The translations under genes were made by a program, and so were the position numbers. A stretch of 64,000 bases of DNA. Origin: Cercospora beticola. Lineage: Eukaryota > Ascomycota > Dothideomycetes > Mycosphaerellales > Mycosphaerellaceae. Each line of letters begins with the position of its first letter. Position 1 is the first letter of the stretch. The stretch lies in contig NC_088943.1 in assembly GCF_033473495.1 (NCBI RefSeq), positions 1,034,001 to 1,098,000 of the forward strand, given 5' to 3'. The notes beneath the pieces are model-generated. The model saw nothing but the letters and a program-made list of their open reading frames with translations, made no database searches and had not been told where the DNA came from. This document shows, piece after piece, positions 44,675 through 55,315 of the stretch.

Positions 44675-45344
44675 ATGGAAACGATCCTGGAAGAAGATTG
44701 CTTCGACATGGCTCCAAGCTCCAGCTCAACTCCGAGTGAGTCGCCGAACGAAGAGGCCCAGGAAATTCCAATCGGAGTTGCACTGGGGTTCGCAGTAAGT
44801 AGTGATCCGACAAGGCCTTTCTACAGATGGCTAATGATCTTAGTTGAGCGCCGACAAGCGCATTGCCGAGACTACTGATCGCGCCGACACGAGTGGCTAC
44901 CCGTCGCAAGTCGCCAACGATGGAAGCGCCAATAATCAAGATACGCCGCCCACCAATTCGTCAACCCCTGGCGCCTACCCGCTTGACCAGCCAGAATCCG
45001 ACCTCGCGATCGCTCAGGCTGGCGCTCAAGATATGCTGCCGACCAGTGCCCCACCACCACGTACCCATTCGCGCCGACCATCAGAGCACGACCTTATGGT
45101 TTGTCCTACTGGACTCACAGCACTTGACGACACGGAATACAACGTAATGCTCGACGTGCTTGTCAATGCAGCAGCACAATGCGAGCTGACTCGAGAGATC
45201 TGCGACAGAATCATAAAGGGGTTCTTGAGCGACAACATGAGCTTCGGAACGGCGCTGCGGGATGTTTGCTGGAGCCTTGATGGGGTTTGCTGCGCTTGGG
45301 CTTTGCTTCTGATGATTTGGGTCTTGATGGGTACTACTGCCTGA
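44675..45344 (+). CDS. Hypothetical protein with C-terminal membrane anchor
   Basis: Exons 44675-44794 and 44844-45344 (donor gtaagt, acceptor cttag) encode 206 aa from ATG 44675 (METILEEDCFDMAPSSS). The first about 110 residues are Ser/Pro/Thr/Glu-rich and disordered. A helical segment with DDTEYNVMLDVLVNAAAQCE follows. The C-terminus is strongly hydrophobic (VCCAWALLLMIWVLMGTTA), suggesting a tail-anchored protein facing the cytosol. No family recognised. Confidence 0.65.
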
Positions 45345-45560
45345 ATTCCTGGATGTATAGCAGTAGGATTTGTTGTCTGAAGCTTTGGATTGGTAAACGG
45401 AAGGATTGCTGAAGGCCGCTGGGCCAAGTAGTAAATTTGTGCACAACCCCTTGCTCGTTTCTGCGTTTCTCGCGAATTGTCTTTGCAACTACTTGTTCGC
45501 CGAGGTCACTTTGGAAGTTCAGATACATAGGACTCCTCTGAGCAACTCTCGTCCTTGACA

Positions 45561-47162
45561 TCACGCCTCCCTCCACTTCCCCTCCGGAATCTCAACAGTA
45601 GTATTCTCATCCCTGGGCCTGCGTCTCCGCACTCTCACATCAACACCACTCTGATGATGAAACCACCCTCCAAAAACCTTCCACGTCTTCTCTTCCAACC
45701 CAACAAACTCAAAGTCCCGCAAAATGGTCGGAAGAAGTTTATACATTTCAACATTAGTGATATGCTTCCCGATACAAATCCTCGGTCCGTATCCAAATTG
45801 TAACATATGTCTCTCCATCTCATTGGCCTTCTCCACGCCATTTCGCATCCAGCGTTCGGGTATGAATCGATCTGCGTCTTCACCGAAAATGTTCGTGTTG
45901 AAGTTAATAACGCAGGCGTTCATGATTACGCCTTGACCTTCGGGGAAGAATTGGCCACAGATAATTTCGCCGCCGGGAGGGACGACTCGGGGGAGGCCCA
46001 GACCGAGGGATGAATGCATGCGCATTGCTTCGCGAACGACTGCGTGGAGGTAGGGGAGCTTGATACAGGCGCCGAATCGCAGAGGGTATGTGAGGCGACC
46101 TTCTGCAAAGGCTTGGTCGATTTCATTGCGGAGATTTTCGAGGGCTGAGGGGTTTTTGTGAAGGTGGTAGAAGATGCTCGTCAGAGCGATGGCTGTTGTG
46201 TCGCTGCCTGCCCAGATCATTGTCCAGATTTCAGCTGTGACGTCTAGTTCTGTCCAGTGCTGCTTCCGATCTGGTGATGTGTTAACGAGATCCAGCAGTC
46301 TGTTCAAAACGTCGTTCTTGGGCTTTGATTCCTGAGTCGCACGTTCTTGTAAGCGCTGTTTGACCGCCTTGTGTGATTGCGTGATGACTTCGAAAAAGCC
46401 TCTAGCTCCGACTCTTGTGCTTGGGTAGATCATCTCCGCTGCAAAGACAATTGGCCTCAATGGCTTGGAGATATATGTAATGGCAGAAGATAAGGATGGC
46501 ATCGTCACCATCAACGCACACCAGTTATTGTAATCGATGTTATCTCTGATAAACCCAAAGCCTCCTTGCCTCCCATAGAAGATATCTCCAACCACGTCGA
46601 AGGTGTATTTCCTGAGCCAGGCTGACATATCGAACTCCACTTTCGCTTCCGCTAGAAGTTCCATTCTTTCGTAGAAGAGCGCTATCAGGCGGTCTACGCA
46701 GGGCTCAAATTGCAAGATCGAAGCTTGGGTATAGAGAGGAGCCACAATCCGGCGTCTGACTGAATGCTTGGCCTCATCTCTCTCCTCGAAATTGCCAGCT
46801 CGAGGACCGATGCTGGGGTCAAAGCCAGAGTAGAATTCTGCTTTGGGAAAGACATTCGCTGGGCCGTATATCGTCTCTATCGCAGCTGGATCGGAGATCA
46901 TGATTTGACCTGGTGTGATGCGAACCAGAGATCCGTACCTCTCGTGCAGGAGGAGGTCATTGTGTCCGGCCAAGCCATGTCGTACACGCCAGAAGTACCA
47001 CAGGTCCGATATAGAGGCTAATAATGGGCCGGGAAAGCGGCTGTAAGGGTGAAAGCAGCGATTGTAGATTGCTCTGCTTACGGCATACGCAATGACACTC
47101 GCAGTGGCAATCTGAATCGCCAAAACGATTGTCGTTGAATCGAGCAGCTTGAAATATGGCAT
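45561..47162 (-). CDS. Cytochrome P450 monooxygenase (pisatin-demethylase-like group)
   Basis: Intronless 533-aa frame from ATG 47162. N-terminal membrane anchor at residues about 9-32 (TIVLAIQIATASVIAYAVSR), then the hinge FHPYSRFPGPLLASISDLWY typical of fungal microsomal P450s of the CYP57/CYP65-type assemblage. I-helix oxygen-binding motif AGSDTT, K-helix ExxR in VVREAMRM, the PERW motif (FIPERWMRN), and the heme loop FGYGPRICIGKHITNVEMYK with the Cys ligand. Length is normal and all key residues are present, so the enzyme should be active. Substrate unknown; no biosynthetic cluster partners are adjacent. Confidence 0.95.
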   Translation of the reverse strand: MPYFKLLDSTTIVLAIQIATASVIAYAVSRAIYNRCFHPYSRFPGPLLASISDLWYFWRVRHGLAGHNDLLLHERYGSLVRITPGQIMISDPAAIETIYGPANVFPKAEFYSGFDPSIGPRAGNFEERDEAKHSVRRRIVAPLYTQASILQFEPCVDRLIALFYERMELLAEAKVEFDMSAWLRKYTFDVVGDIFYGRQGGFGFIRDNIDYNNWCALMVTMPSLSSAITYISKPLRPIVFAAEMIYPSTRVGARGFFEVITQSHKAVKQRLQERATQESKPKNDVLNRLLDLVNTSPDRKQHWTELDVTAEIWTMIWAGSDTTAIALTSIFYHLHKNPSALENLRNEIDQAFAEGRLTYPLRFGACIKLPYLHAVVREAMRMHSSLGLGLPRVVPPGGEIICGQFFPEGQGVIMNACVINFNTNIFGEDADRFIPERWMRNGVEKANEMERHMLQFGYGPRICIGKHITNVEMYKLLPTILRDFEFVGLEEKTWKVFGGWFHHQSGVDVRVRRRRPRDENTTVEIPEGKWREA

Positions 47163-48107
47163 TGAAACGCCGTTTGCCCGGTGGACGACGGACTGCTTAC
47201 TCTGCTGAGGGCTGTGAGTGCTCTTCTGGTCCTCGTATTTCTGCCTCTTGTAGTGTTGCTAAGGTACTCGATTTTGAGAAGGGAGACGAGCGTGGAGTTG
47301 TCAGCAATGGCTAAAATTTGAGGCTGCAATCCAGACCGGCGAAGGCGCGAATCTGTGCTCGTCTTGCTTCAGCAGTCAAGGGGCAGCATGTATTGATTCA
47401 GATAAATTCGCCACGTTTCGCCAACTGCAAAACTTCGCTGTATAGTAAGTAGGAACCGACAGCCTAGGCGAACTGCATTAGTGGCATGCAAGACGGGCGA
47501 AACGAGCATGCAGAGGTGGGATTCTCGTCAGGGAGCTTGAATCCTCAAAAGCATATCAACTCTTATTCCAAATCATGAGTCGTCGATAGGAGGCACGTCT
47601 TTGTATTTCGTGTCCCAGACGACTCAGTACAGGATAGGCAGTCCCGACACAAATTCAAGCTGCGAAGTTCTCCAATGCTCCAGAGGGACGGGCCATCTTG
47701 AGAGACGATGCACAGCCTCGCGGAGAAGTCTTCTTCATCACGCATCCCAACCGGACTGCCTCTGTCGTGAAGTCCGAAGAAACCTTTGGGGAGTGACGCA
47801 GGAAGTTAGTGTGAAGAGATGAGCGCCATATCATCGGATAATAGAAGTCGCCGCCGAATGACGCTATGCCGATGACGCGCTAGCGCCGTTGACGTGCATA
47901 CTTCAACCTTTCCCTCCGGTGTTGTTCGTCGTGCTTACGCCTGGAAAGCGAAATCGAAACCAATACCAACATCGTATACTCTGCCCGAAGAATCTGAGCG
48001 CTCTCCCGATCCTCGCATCTCCACATCATTTAGTGTATCCGAGGCACTCCAAGAAGCGAAGAAGCGAGGCGGGTGTAATTCAAGGTCGATCGGGAACGAT
48101 TGCGATA
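47163..48107. other. Divergent intergenic region P450 / FMP52-like gene
   Basis: No gene seen. The frame of the downstream gene is open back to 47889, but the extension is Ser/Pro-rich and starts with a weak context; I treat it as leader. Confidence 0.5.
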
Positions 48108-48854
48108 ATGGCCACAGCAACAGTCTTCGGATCCACAGGTGCCGTCGGTGGCCAGATCCTGAGCACACTCCTGGGAAACGCGGCGTTCGGCTCGGTCAAG
48201 ACGATATCGCGACGAGTGCCCCAGGAACAATCAGCCAAGCTCGAAGCGATCGAGGAGACCGATTCATCCAAATGGGGAGAGCGAATCTCAAGCCTCAACC
48301 CTAAACCAGATGTTATTTTCAATGCTGTTGGCACAACCAAAGCCGCTGCCGGAGGAGTCGAAAACCAGAAGAAGATTGACCAGGACCTATGCATAGAAAT
48401 CGCAAAAGCTGCCAAGGAGGCCGGCGTGAAGACATATGTCTTCATCTCCAGTGCAGGCACAAGAGGGTTTTTGAGTGGCTACGTGCCATACTCGAAGATG
48501 AAAGTCGCAGTGGAAGATGCTGTCAAAGAATTAGACTTTGAACAGGCAATCATTCTCCGACCCGGCATGATCCTGGCACGTGAAAAGCCAAAAGCTCCGC
48601 TCGCAGAGAAGGTTGTGAGCAGTCTGCATATGATAAGTCCAGCATTTCAGGACAAAATAGGTGTGTGATAGTACTGTCGAGATTACCCGATTGCGCGAGA
48701 TACTGATATTCCTACAGGCCAAGATCAGAAGATCATCGGTAGAGCTGCTGTTGCGGCCGCCAAGCTCGCGCAGGAAGGCAAAGCACCTTCGAAGTATTGG
48801 GTTTTGGAGCAAGCAGATGTCGTAAAATATGGGCGAGATGAATGGAAAGAGTAA
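48108..48854 (+). CDS. FMP52: FMP52-like NAD(P)-binding Rossmann protein
   Basis: Atypical short-chain dehydrogenase/HTATIP2-like family; yeast Fmp52 is found at the outer mitochondrial membrane and its reaction is unknown. Exons 48108-48660 and 48718-48854 give 229 aa from ATG 48108 (MATATVFGSTGAVGGQ). Nucleotide-binding GSTGAVGG at residues 8-15, then VIFNAVGTTKAAAGG, VKTYVFISSAGTRG, YSKMKVAVEDAVKEL (catalytic-type YxxxK) and AIILRPGMILARE. The second exon contributes KIIGRAAVAAAKLAQEGKAP. Length matches fungal Fmp52. Confidence 0.9.
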
Positions 48855-49152
48855 AGAGTCTGCAATCGCGGCTCCCAGCAAGACTCGTTACTGCGGTATG
48901 AAAGATGCCCGCAACGTGTCAAAGCAGCTCCTGGATTCAGATGTGCACCCAAATCGGAGGTCGTCGACGCCATTGAGTGGAAGTACCACGATATCGACTG
49001 GTTTTGGCTTTGCACAAGCTATGGTACTGCAACATCACAATATTTTACGAATTTGAAAGGGCTACCATTTTACCACATCACTCATACTTCAAATTTTCCT
49101 GTCCGCATTACCTTCGAACTGTGCTTCGCCACGCAGATCGCCATTACCCAAC

Positions 49153-49659
49153 ATGAAGTGGACAAGAGTCCTTACTCTTGCTGCCGCGGCTAGCCACGCA
49201 TCGGCGGGATACATATTCAAGAAGAAAATCTGGTCTGGACAAGCTGAAAGAGCAAATTCTACAGCGCTTCTCCAATGCGTGGACCAGGTGCGAGCGGAGC
49301 TAGAGGAAAGTCCGACAAGTAAGTTCTCTCGCCAGACACCGAACAACACCTACTTACTACTGTCTTTTAACAAAGGGAACCGCATAAGGGGCTTTCGGTG
49401 CGCAGACCGCTGGTGGCAATGTGGAAACTTCGATGCGCAGTACAAGTCGGTCATTGAGACGAGCATGGGGGGCTTCCAGAGATGCGAAGATGATCTTTAC
49501 CAAGCAGTCTATCTTGCTAAAGATTGGTTCATGTGCAAAATAATCAAGGTCGGGATCACCATCGATAGACACGTCGCCTACTCGCCTCTGGGCTACGAAG
49601 CGTGCCCTGATCGCCACGTGCCATGCAACCCAGAGACTAGCATGAGCTACGAGAAATAA
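49153..49659 (+). CDS. Small secreted cysteine-rich protein (effector-like)
   Basis: ATG 49153 begins a signal peptide (MKWTRVLTLAAAASHASAG). The mature part has seven cysteines and ends EACPDRHVPCNPETSMSYEK. A consensus intron (gtaagt at 49319, acceptor aaag at 49375, 57 nt) lies inside the open frame and is a multiple of three. The spliced form is therefore 149 aa and the retained form 168 aa, both in frame; the intron-encoded stretch carries an N-x-T sequon. Cysteines after splicing: LQC, RC, QC, RC, MC, AC, PC. No family recognised. Size, signal and Cys content fit small secreted proteins of plant-associated fungi, but this is inference. Confidence 0.75.
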   Translation: MKWTRVLTLAAAASHASAGYIFKKKIWSGQAERANSTALLQCVDQVRAELEESPTSKFSRQTPNNTYLLLSFNKGNRIRGFRCADRWWQCGNFDAQYKSVIETSMGGFQRCEDDLYQAVYLAKDWFMCKIIKVGITIDRHVAYSPLGYEACPDRHVPCNPETSMSYEK

Positions 49660-49982
49660 GCTTTGGAACTATAACTAAGGTTGGGAAGTGGTGATCTTGT
49701 ATCTTAGCAAAGCTCGAGGCTGCAGAGATACCTAGTCTTGCCTACATAATGGCGCCGACATGCAAGGGCTGTGCTCGGGATCAGCACACGAGATCTACTG
49801 GCTCATTTCAATCAATATCATTTGCTCTGCCGGCGGCTTGCTTTCTTCTAGCTACCACTCGTAGCGCCTCATCATGTTTCCATGCTTACTGTCCTCTTGA
49901 TCAATGTGTGCGGCAACGCCGGATGCTCCACTCACGCTCGCGTCAATCCGAGAAACCACTCTGCTTCCACACTCCACCGCCC
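49660..49982. other. Convergent intergenic region
   Basis: Between the secreted-protein stop and the stop of the minus-strand hypothetical gene. Nothing notable seen. Confidence 0.55.
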
Positions 49983-50750
49983 TTATTTCGCCTCATACCA
50001 TGCCGAATCCCCTCCATCACCCAGCAGCTGATCGAAGTAGACAGACTTATCATGCCGATCATACAATATCAAATGGAACCGAATATTATAATCCCTCTCA
50101 TCCCTCCCCACCCAGTCCAGCGTCTTTGCAGCGGCGTATGCCTCCGGACATTGACTGTCATACATGATCCGGGCTCCATACCTCAACCTCTTGTCCAACC
50201 TCTTGATGCATCGCTCTCCCTCGAGTTTATGGGTTTCGGTCAAGTATTGTACCGCTTGCTCGACAATGTCTGACATCTTCGCTTGTGTACCGGGAGTCTG
50301 CAGGGCGCAGAATTGGTTCGAAAAGTCGAGGAGGTGCGAGCCTTGGAAGAATTTCCCGAGATCGATGGTGATGTCCCAGCGGAAACCTTTCTTGACTCCG
50401 AGGCGAGGAAGGACGTTTACTATCTGGAGATCCCTGAAGCCGAGCTTGGACAGGTTGCGTTAGTCGGAGACTCTCTTATTGTGAGAGGTGCGACCACTTA
50501 CTTCGATAAGAAGGGTCCCTATAGGCGGCTTCTGATCCATGAGGTTTTGGCCGTTCGTCATGATCTGCACATCTGGCAGCTCAACGTGGTGCACTTTCAT
50601 CAGAAACACCAGGAGATCGCGGAATTTTGCCGTTCTTGCGAATGTTCGCATGTTGAATTTGTTCCCATCGTGCCGGACAGGTGAGGAGTAGCCACGCAGA
50701 GGTGAGTGGATTACAACGGTAAGAATGGGCCGATATCTCACTTTCGGCAT
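49983..50750 (-). CDS. Hypothetical protein
   Basis: Model: ATG 50750 (MPKVRYRPILTVV), exons 50750-50502 and 50423-49983, 229 aa. The intron (78 nt, gtaagt..ccag, ctaac branch) is in phase and joins GTLLIE to IVNVLPRLGVKKGFRWDITI. The product is a mixed alpha/beta soluble-looking protein with HDGNKFNMRTFARTAKFRDL and KRLDKRLRYGARIMYDSQCP. No domain recognised. Because the first codons read ATG CCG AAA/gtgaga, another intron right after the start is possible. The last exon is well supported by its long coherent frame. Confidence 0.55.
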
Positions 50751-50900
50751 TGTGAATGTCGCGCTCTCTCTCTGATTCAATATTGTTGTCAAAGCTGCGT
50801 GAGAGTCAGATCCAGGTTGTTGACTGCATCCATTAGCTCAGAGTCATGCCTTCCTGCGTTATTTGATGGAAGGCATTGCCTGTCACGCACCTTCCATCGC

Positions 50901-51530
50901 TCACTGTTTCCTCAAACCGAAATACAGCCCCAGCCCCAGTCCCATCAGACTACAGAGCAGTAAAAGTACGCCACATGCCCACCACTTCAACCTCCTCGAC
51001 CGCTGCCTCGCTCTCTTCGCAGCCTCCAAATCCAGCTTCCCAGTCTCCCCACCCGTGATAGTCGTCACGGTGTGCGCAGTGGAGATAGGTCGGAAACCAC
51101 ACTTCTCGAATTCTTCGCGCTGTTCAGTCACAGAAGCCATTCTCGAAGCGCGAATCGACATAACGCCACTCGATCGCACATCCGAATTCGAGCCATTGAA
51201 ATTCATATCCAGTGGAAGAGTTTGCGATTCGTGTTTTGCGTGTTCTTTCGATGGGGATGATGCCGCGCCGCTCGATATCAGAGTTGCTGTTGTCGCCATT
51301 GTTGAGATTGAGGTTGGCGAGGTTGGAGATATTGGCGACAATGTTGTTGAGGAAGGGTTAGAAGTCGCAGAAGAATTTGAACGCGGGAAAGTTGGTCGTT
51401 TGGTAGTGGGTGGCAGCGGAGCACAGGAGTTGACGAATTTATGGAACTCCAAGTTAAGTGTTTTTAACTGAGGTTGGTGATGATGGTAGTGAGGATGATC
51501 TTGAAGTTCGATACAATCACTCAGTGACAT
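50901..51530 (-). CDS. Hypothetical tail-anchored protein
   Basis: Intronless 209-aa frame from ATG 51530 (MSLSDCIELQDHPHYHHHQP). The body is Ser/Thr/Pro-rich and disordered. Near the end there is a basic segment AAKRARQRSRRLKWWAC, then one hydrophobic helix GVLLLLCSLMGLGLGLYFGL, and the tail RKQ. This is the layout of a C-terminally anchored (type IV) membrane protein with a cytosolic N-terminus. No family recognised. Confidence 0.65.
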   Translation of the reverse strand: MSLSDCIELQDHPHYHHHQPQLKTLNLEFHKFVNSCAPLPPTTKRPTFPRSNSSATSNPSSTTLSPISPTSPTSISTMATTATLISSGAASSPSKEHAKHESQTLPLDMNFNGSNSDVRSSGVMSIRASRMASVTEQREEFEKCGFRPISTAHTVTTITGGETGKLDLEAAKRARQRSRRLKWWACGVLLLLCSLMGLGLGLYFGLRKQ

Positions 51531-52173
51531 GATGGGCTCATGTTCACTTCAGCGCAAGTGACAGGCGGTAGGGAGGACAAATGCTGAAGAAGAATGATGA
51601 AATCGCTCGGCTCGGATGTCACTGAGCCCTCGAGACCCAATTCTTATCATCACATGAAGCCTTCACGCTGATGCTGACATGAAGTCGCCCGGTTGACCCG
51701 AGCTCCGTCCGCGAGGCGTTCTACTTTTCATACCGGAGACAATCTTGAAACTGCTCGATGGGGTGGCTGGGCGGACTGCTCCAAACCGTGAGACCCCGAT
51801 TCGGTAGATGGAGTCGACCCTGTGCATGACGAAACAAACACAATCTTGGGCGTCAGTCTCAACGCATGGAAACGTCTATCGCAAGTCACAGCGATAGAAC
51901 TTTCGACACGGCACCACTGTGGGGTTAAGTTGATGTTACTTCGGAATCGTAGGCGCTCTGTCATCTGTCAAGCCGTTAGCAGGAAGGCCACGAGGTCCGA
52001 ATAGGCTCAACCGCGGTTGCAGCTCATTCCCAGTGTTTAAACTTTGGGACCCTGCTTGAAACGTGATACAGATCAGATCAGACATAATGTCGACGGGAAA
52101 ATCTCGTTCGTAAAGAGTTCGATTGCGATGTGCTGGCATGCTTAGCGAAATATGGCGTAAGCATCGTGACCGT
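51531..52173. other. Intergenic region
   Basis: 5' flank of the tail-anchored gene. Short frames only; no gene recognised. Confidence 0.5.
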
Positions 52174-52760
52174 TCACGCAGAAATGTCCTCGATGAGTCT
52201 CGAGATCATTGCAAGCTTCGAAGGTCGTCCGTCTTCCTCTTCCACGATCCCTGCAATGCCCTTCTCGCATGCTTCGACGTATAAGAAGTTTGCACTCGGA
52301 ATCAGGTCTTTCAGTGAACCCTTGACATTGTCCAGAACATCTTGGCCGGGAAGAATCGCCATGGCTCTCCAGCTTTTGGAGTTCAGACGCCAAGGACGGG
52401 AAATGGTTATGCAGAGATCGTGAACTGGATTTTTGACGCTGTGCTGTTGGACTTGTTGTGCGCTGAGAATCATGATACTGCTAACAGCTTAGCAATAACT
52501 CCATGGGCACTCTATGCTATCATCAGCGTACATTTAGTGTCTTTGGTGTCCACTGTTGTCAGAGTTAGATCCGAAGCCGTCCGTTTTGGTAATTTCTGTC
52601 CGACTTTTGTGCTCGATAACGAATTCTTCTTCAGGAATGGCGAGATTATCCAAGATCTGCCTGCGAAGCGTGAAGTCCTTGTGCCTGTTGAATATCTATG
52701 AGAATGAGAGGGGAAAGGGGAGGAGGGCGCGCAGAAGGCGAACGAAATCGCCAACGCCAT
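52174..52760 (-). CDS. Hypothetical gene, exon structure uncertain
   Basis: The clearest piece is a 99-aa frame 52473-52174 (MILSAQQVQQHSVKNPV...) containing AILPGQDVLDNVKGSLKDLI and ANFLYVEACEKGIAGIVEEE, which looks genuinely coding. Upstream, a second coherent stretch in another frame (about 52675-52545) reads HKDFTLRRQILDNLAIPEEE and FVIEHKSRTEITKTDGFGSN, preceded by an acceptor-like caacag at about 52690. An intron across about 52480-52540 (gtacgc..gttag) would probably link them, but the frames do not join cleanly by eye. ATG 52760 (MALAISFAF) is a candidate start. No family recognised. Confidence 0.4.
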
Positions 52761-52952
52761 GGTATCGCGGTCAACTCAATCAAGGACGGTGCGTGTGGCT
52801 GATGCGTACTGCGTGGGTTAATGAGTGGCTGTTCCGGCCACGCGCATTGCCCGTGGGCAGTGTGATAGTTATAGTTCGGGATGTGCGTACGTGGATCGTG
52901 GATGGTGCGAGTGAATGCGTGACTTCGCTGTCCGAAAGTTCGGCACAAATGC

Positions 52953-53396
52953 ATGAGGAGTCCTAATAGCCCGATATCCGCAGAAACTCTCATGGGTCAA
53001 ATTGGCCATCCTGGTATCACGACTTTGAGTGCTTCCATTAGTATCACAAAAAGGATGGCACGACAGGCGGCGAACAGGGCACCGCAGACGCGAGTCTTTG
53101 ATGAGAGGGAGCTTCCAAGTCATGCCGCCCCACTCCTGCGATCCCTCACTGGAAAGCGGCCAGAAATGGTCTCACTGCGTGCAATGCTGCAAGAAGGTCC
53201 CGAAAAGCATCTTCCGTCAGGTCGTGGTGGGGTCATTAGCCGACTGCGCAGAGTGTTGAATACGCGTGCAGAGAGCGACGCGTTCGATGAAGCCGACATC
53301 GTCAATGTGGCTCCTTCGCGAGAGGTCTACATTCGCGCACGACAGTCGCTAGAGGCTTCGACAGGTCGGGTGCAAAAGCGCGATCTTGAATTGTAA
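52953..53396 (+). CDS. Hypothetical protein
   Basis: 147-aa frame from ATG 52953 (MRSPNSPISAETLMGQ). Charged, with a basic middle (KRMARQAANRAPQTRVFDER) and helical C-terminal half (LRRVLNTRAESDAFDEADIV). No signal peptide, membrane segment or known domain. Kept because of its coherent length and composition, but it may be a chance frame. Confidence 0.4.
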   Translation: MRSPNSPISAETLMGQIGHPGITTLSASISITKRMARQAANRAPQTRVFDERELPSHAAPLLRSLTGKRPEMVSLRAMLQEGPEKHLPSGRGGVISRLRRVLNTRAESDAFDEADIVNVAPSREVYIRARQSLEASTGRVQKRDLEL

Positions 53397-54106
53397 AAGT
53401 CGAGGGGTTGGCCAGGAAAGGGCTTGAGAGGACGTCTGTTTGAATACCTCACCTGTCCTGTCCAAGCGCGCAATCGATCGACTCTGGCAGCAACAGCAAA
53501 CAAGACAGTTGCTCAACGCCGATGCACGGTGCGCCTCAGCAAAGGTTGTTGTTCTGGTCGCGGTGGATCATGATGATTGCTTTTGCTTTTGCTGAAAGTG
53601 TGATGCTGGAGATTGGAGATTTGCGACCGGAATCTGCCAAGACAAGACAAGCTGAGGCAGCAAGGCAGCAAGGCAGCACACCAGCACAGCTCCTTCTCCT
53701 TCTGTGTTTCTCTCTTGCAAATACCTCCTCCCTCCAAGCCACAAGCCTTGAGCACATTTGGCGATCGCATCCTTTTGTTTGCAAGGAGCAATCAGAAGAA
53801 GAGCACGGCGAAAGCATGCCGTCTGCGCCACTGCTAAGCCCTCGCCGAGGCCGCGGTGCATCCTGAATGACGACTCCAATCGCCCTACGTCACGATTGCC
53901 AACAATGCGCCGCAATGATTGTGGGGATCATGTGTGCCACTTTCTTCTGTTATATCAAAGCGGAGTCCATGCCAGAGGGCTACGAGTCGGAACGGAAGCT
54001 CTTCTCATCCATTTTATGCACAGCATACCTTAATGTTAACTGAAGCCACGACTCAAACTCTCGGCCCCATCGTAATTGTCCACCACCCGACAGCTTCTGA
54101 GTAAAC
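53397..54106. other. Intergenic region with short CAG-rich stretch
   Basis: No gene recognised. 53655-53680 has the short tandem aggcagca(ag) repeated three times. The right end is the promoter/leader of the RCR-type gene. Confidence 0.5.
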
Positions 54107-54667
54107 ATGGCCGTCCAATGTTACTATAACCGATTTGGTCAAAGAAGGTGTAGGAACAACGCATGGGGAGGCTGGGGAAGATGGGTGTTGTTGGGATGCC
54201 TCATCGCAGGAGCGCTGCTCCTGTTGATCCTGTTTGCGTAAGTTGTTGCATTCCTTGCATGTATATGGTTTCCTGACGAAACACAGTTGCATTTCCTCGA
54301 GACGCCGAAGAAAGCTTGGACGCAAGCCATTTTACGGCACAGGTAGGCCTTTTCTATGCCGCACAGAAGCATGCGATATTGACTCTTGACAGGATGGGCT
54401 GCACCTGGAACAACAGGAGGTCCTGTGAAATATAACAATAGCAACAACCCACCGCCCATGCAGCAAGGCTACAACAACCAAGGCTACAATAACTCATACA
54501 ACAACAACGCGCAGCCATACTACTCCGGTGGGCAAAACAACGACTACTACAACCCGGGTAACAACTACGGCAACTCGAACTACGGCAACAACGGGCAGAC
54601 AGGCGGATACGAGCCTCCCAACTACCCACCCCCAGCTCAAACCCGGAACGATGGCGTAATCAGATAA
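54107..54667 (+). CDS. RCR-type single-pass membrane protein
   Basis: Resembles the fungal RCR family (yeast Rcr1/Rcr2, which act in chitin deposition and plasma-membrane transporter trafficking). Exons 54107-54237, 54287-54342 and 54393-54667 give 153 aa. The short N-terminus with two Cys and CYYNRFGQRRCRNNAWGGWG precedes one membrane helix (WVLLGCLIAGALLLLILFAC). Then comes a strongly basic stop-transfer segment SSRRRRKLGRKPFYGTGW, whose YGTGW is typical of the family. The tail is an Asn/Tyr/Gln/Gly-rich low-complexity region (NNQGYNNSYNNN) followed by PPNYPPP, a PY-type motif that could recruit Rsp5-like ubiquitin ligases. All splice phases agree. Confidence 0.85.
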
Positions 54668-54767
54668 AGATGGACTATCAACGAGACATGATGAGTTACG
54701 AATGTATAATATCAAGAATGGGGATTGGAATTGGAGCAACAGAACTGGCGCCCAAATGTACAGACAA

Positions 54768-54801
54768 GAATGAAATGAAAGTTCGAATGAAATGAAAGTT
54801 C
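54768..54801. repeat. Perfect tandem repeat, 2 x 17 bp
   Basis: gaatgaaatgaaagttc occurs twice in direct succession in the 3' flank of the RCR-type gene and is followed by gaatg, the start of a third copy. Confidence 0.9.
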
Positions 54802-54864
54802 GAATGTGGCAGCGTATCGGCGCATTGCTCGAACTGCAGACGACTACGCATCGAAGTATTTCAA

Positions 54865-54891
54865 TTATAGTGAAGTCTTTCTTCACTATAA
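54865..54891. repeat. Perfect 11-bp inverted repeat (hairpin)
   Basis: ttatagtgaag / cttcactataa with a 5-nt loop (tcttt). It lies about 200 bp after the RCR-type stop codon and could be part of its 3' UTR end region; a function is not shown. Confidence 0.8.
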
Positions 54892-55315
54892 ATTTTATTC
54901 TGTAATACACATGTCCAATCTCGCGAATCTCATATGATCGTAAGGAGCGCGTGCATGAATCAATCAATGCCTAAGCGCCAGGCACCTGCAGCTAGCTGCA
55001 CAGCCCACTCTCCACTTCCGCCAAGCTATCTCGAACCTCTGAACACGACTTCGACACGGCTACCACATTCAACAAATGAATGTGCAATTGTTGATAACGT
55101 ATTCTAGGAACCATCTGACAAGTATACAATAGCATCTGCTCTTCGACGCCACAGCTTCACATAGGGTATCTTTGACCAAATAGCAAGAGAGTACGAGTAG
55201 TCGGACCAAGACCGGCGGCTATTTATCTTCGAGGACAAGAATCATTCGCGATACAGTCAAGATACAAACTGAGGCCCCCGTATCACCAGAAGCCGTCAAG
55301 ATAGGTCCTTCCGAC

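Larger units (their letters stand above)
54668..55315. other. Intergenic region with small repeats
   Basis: 3' flank of the RCR-type gene and 5' flank of the AAA ATPase gene. Contains a perfect 17-bp tandem repeat and a hairpin (listed separately). No gene seen. Confidence 0.55.
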
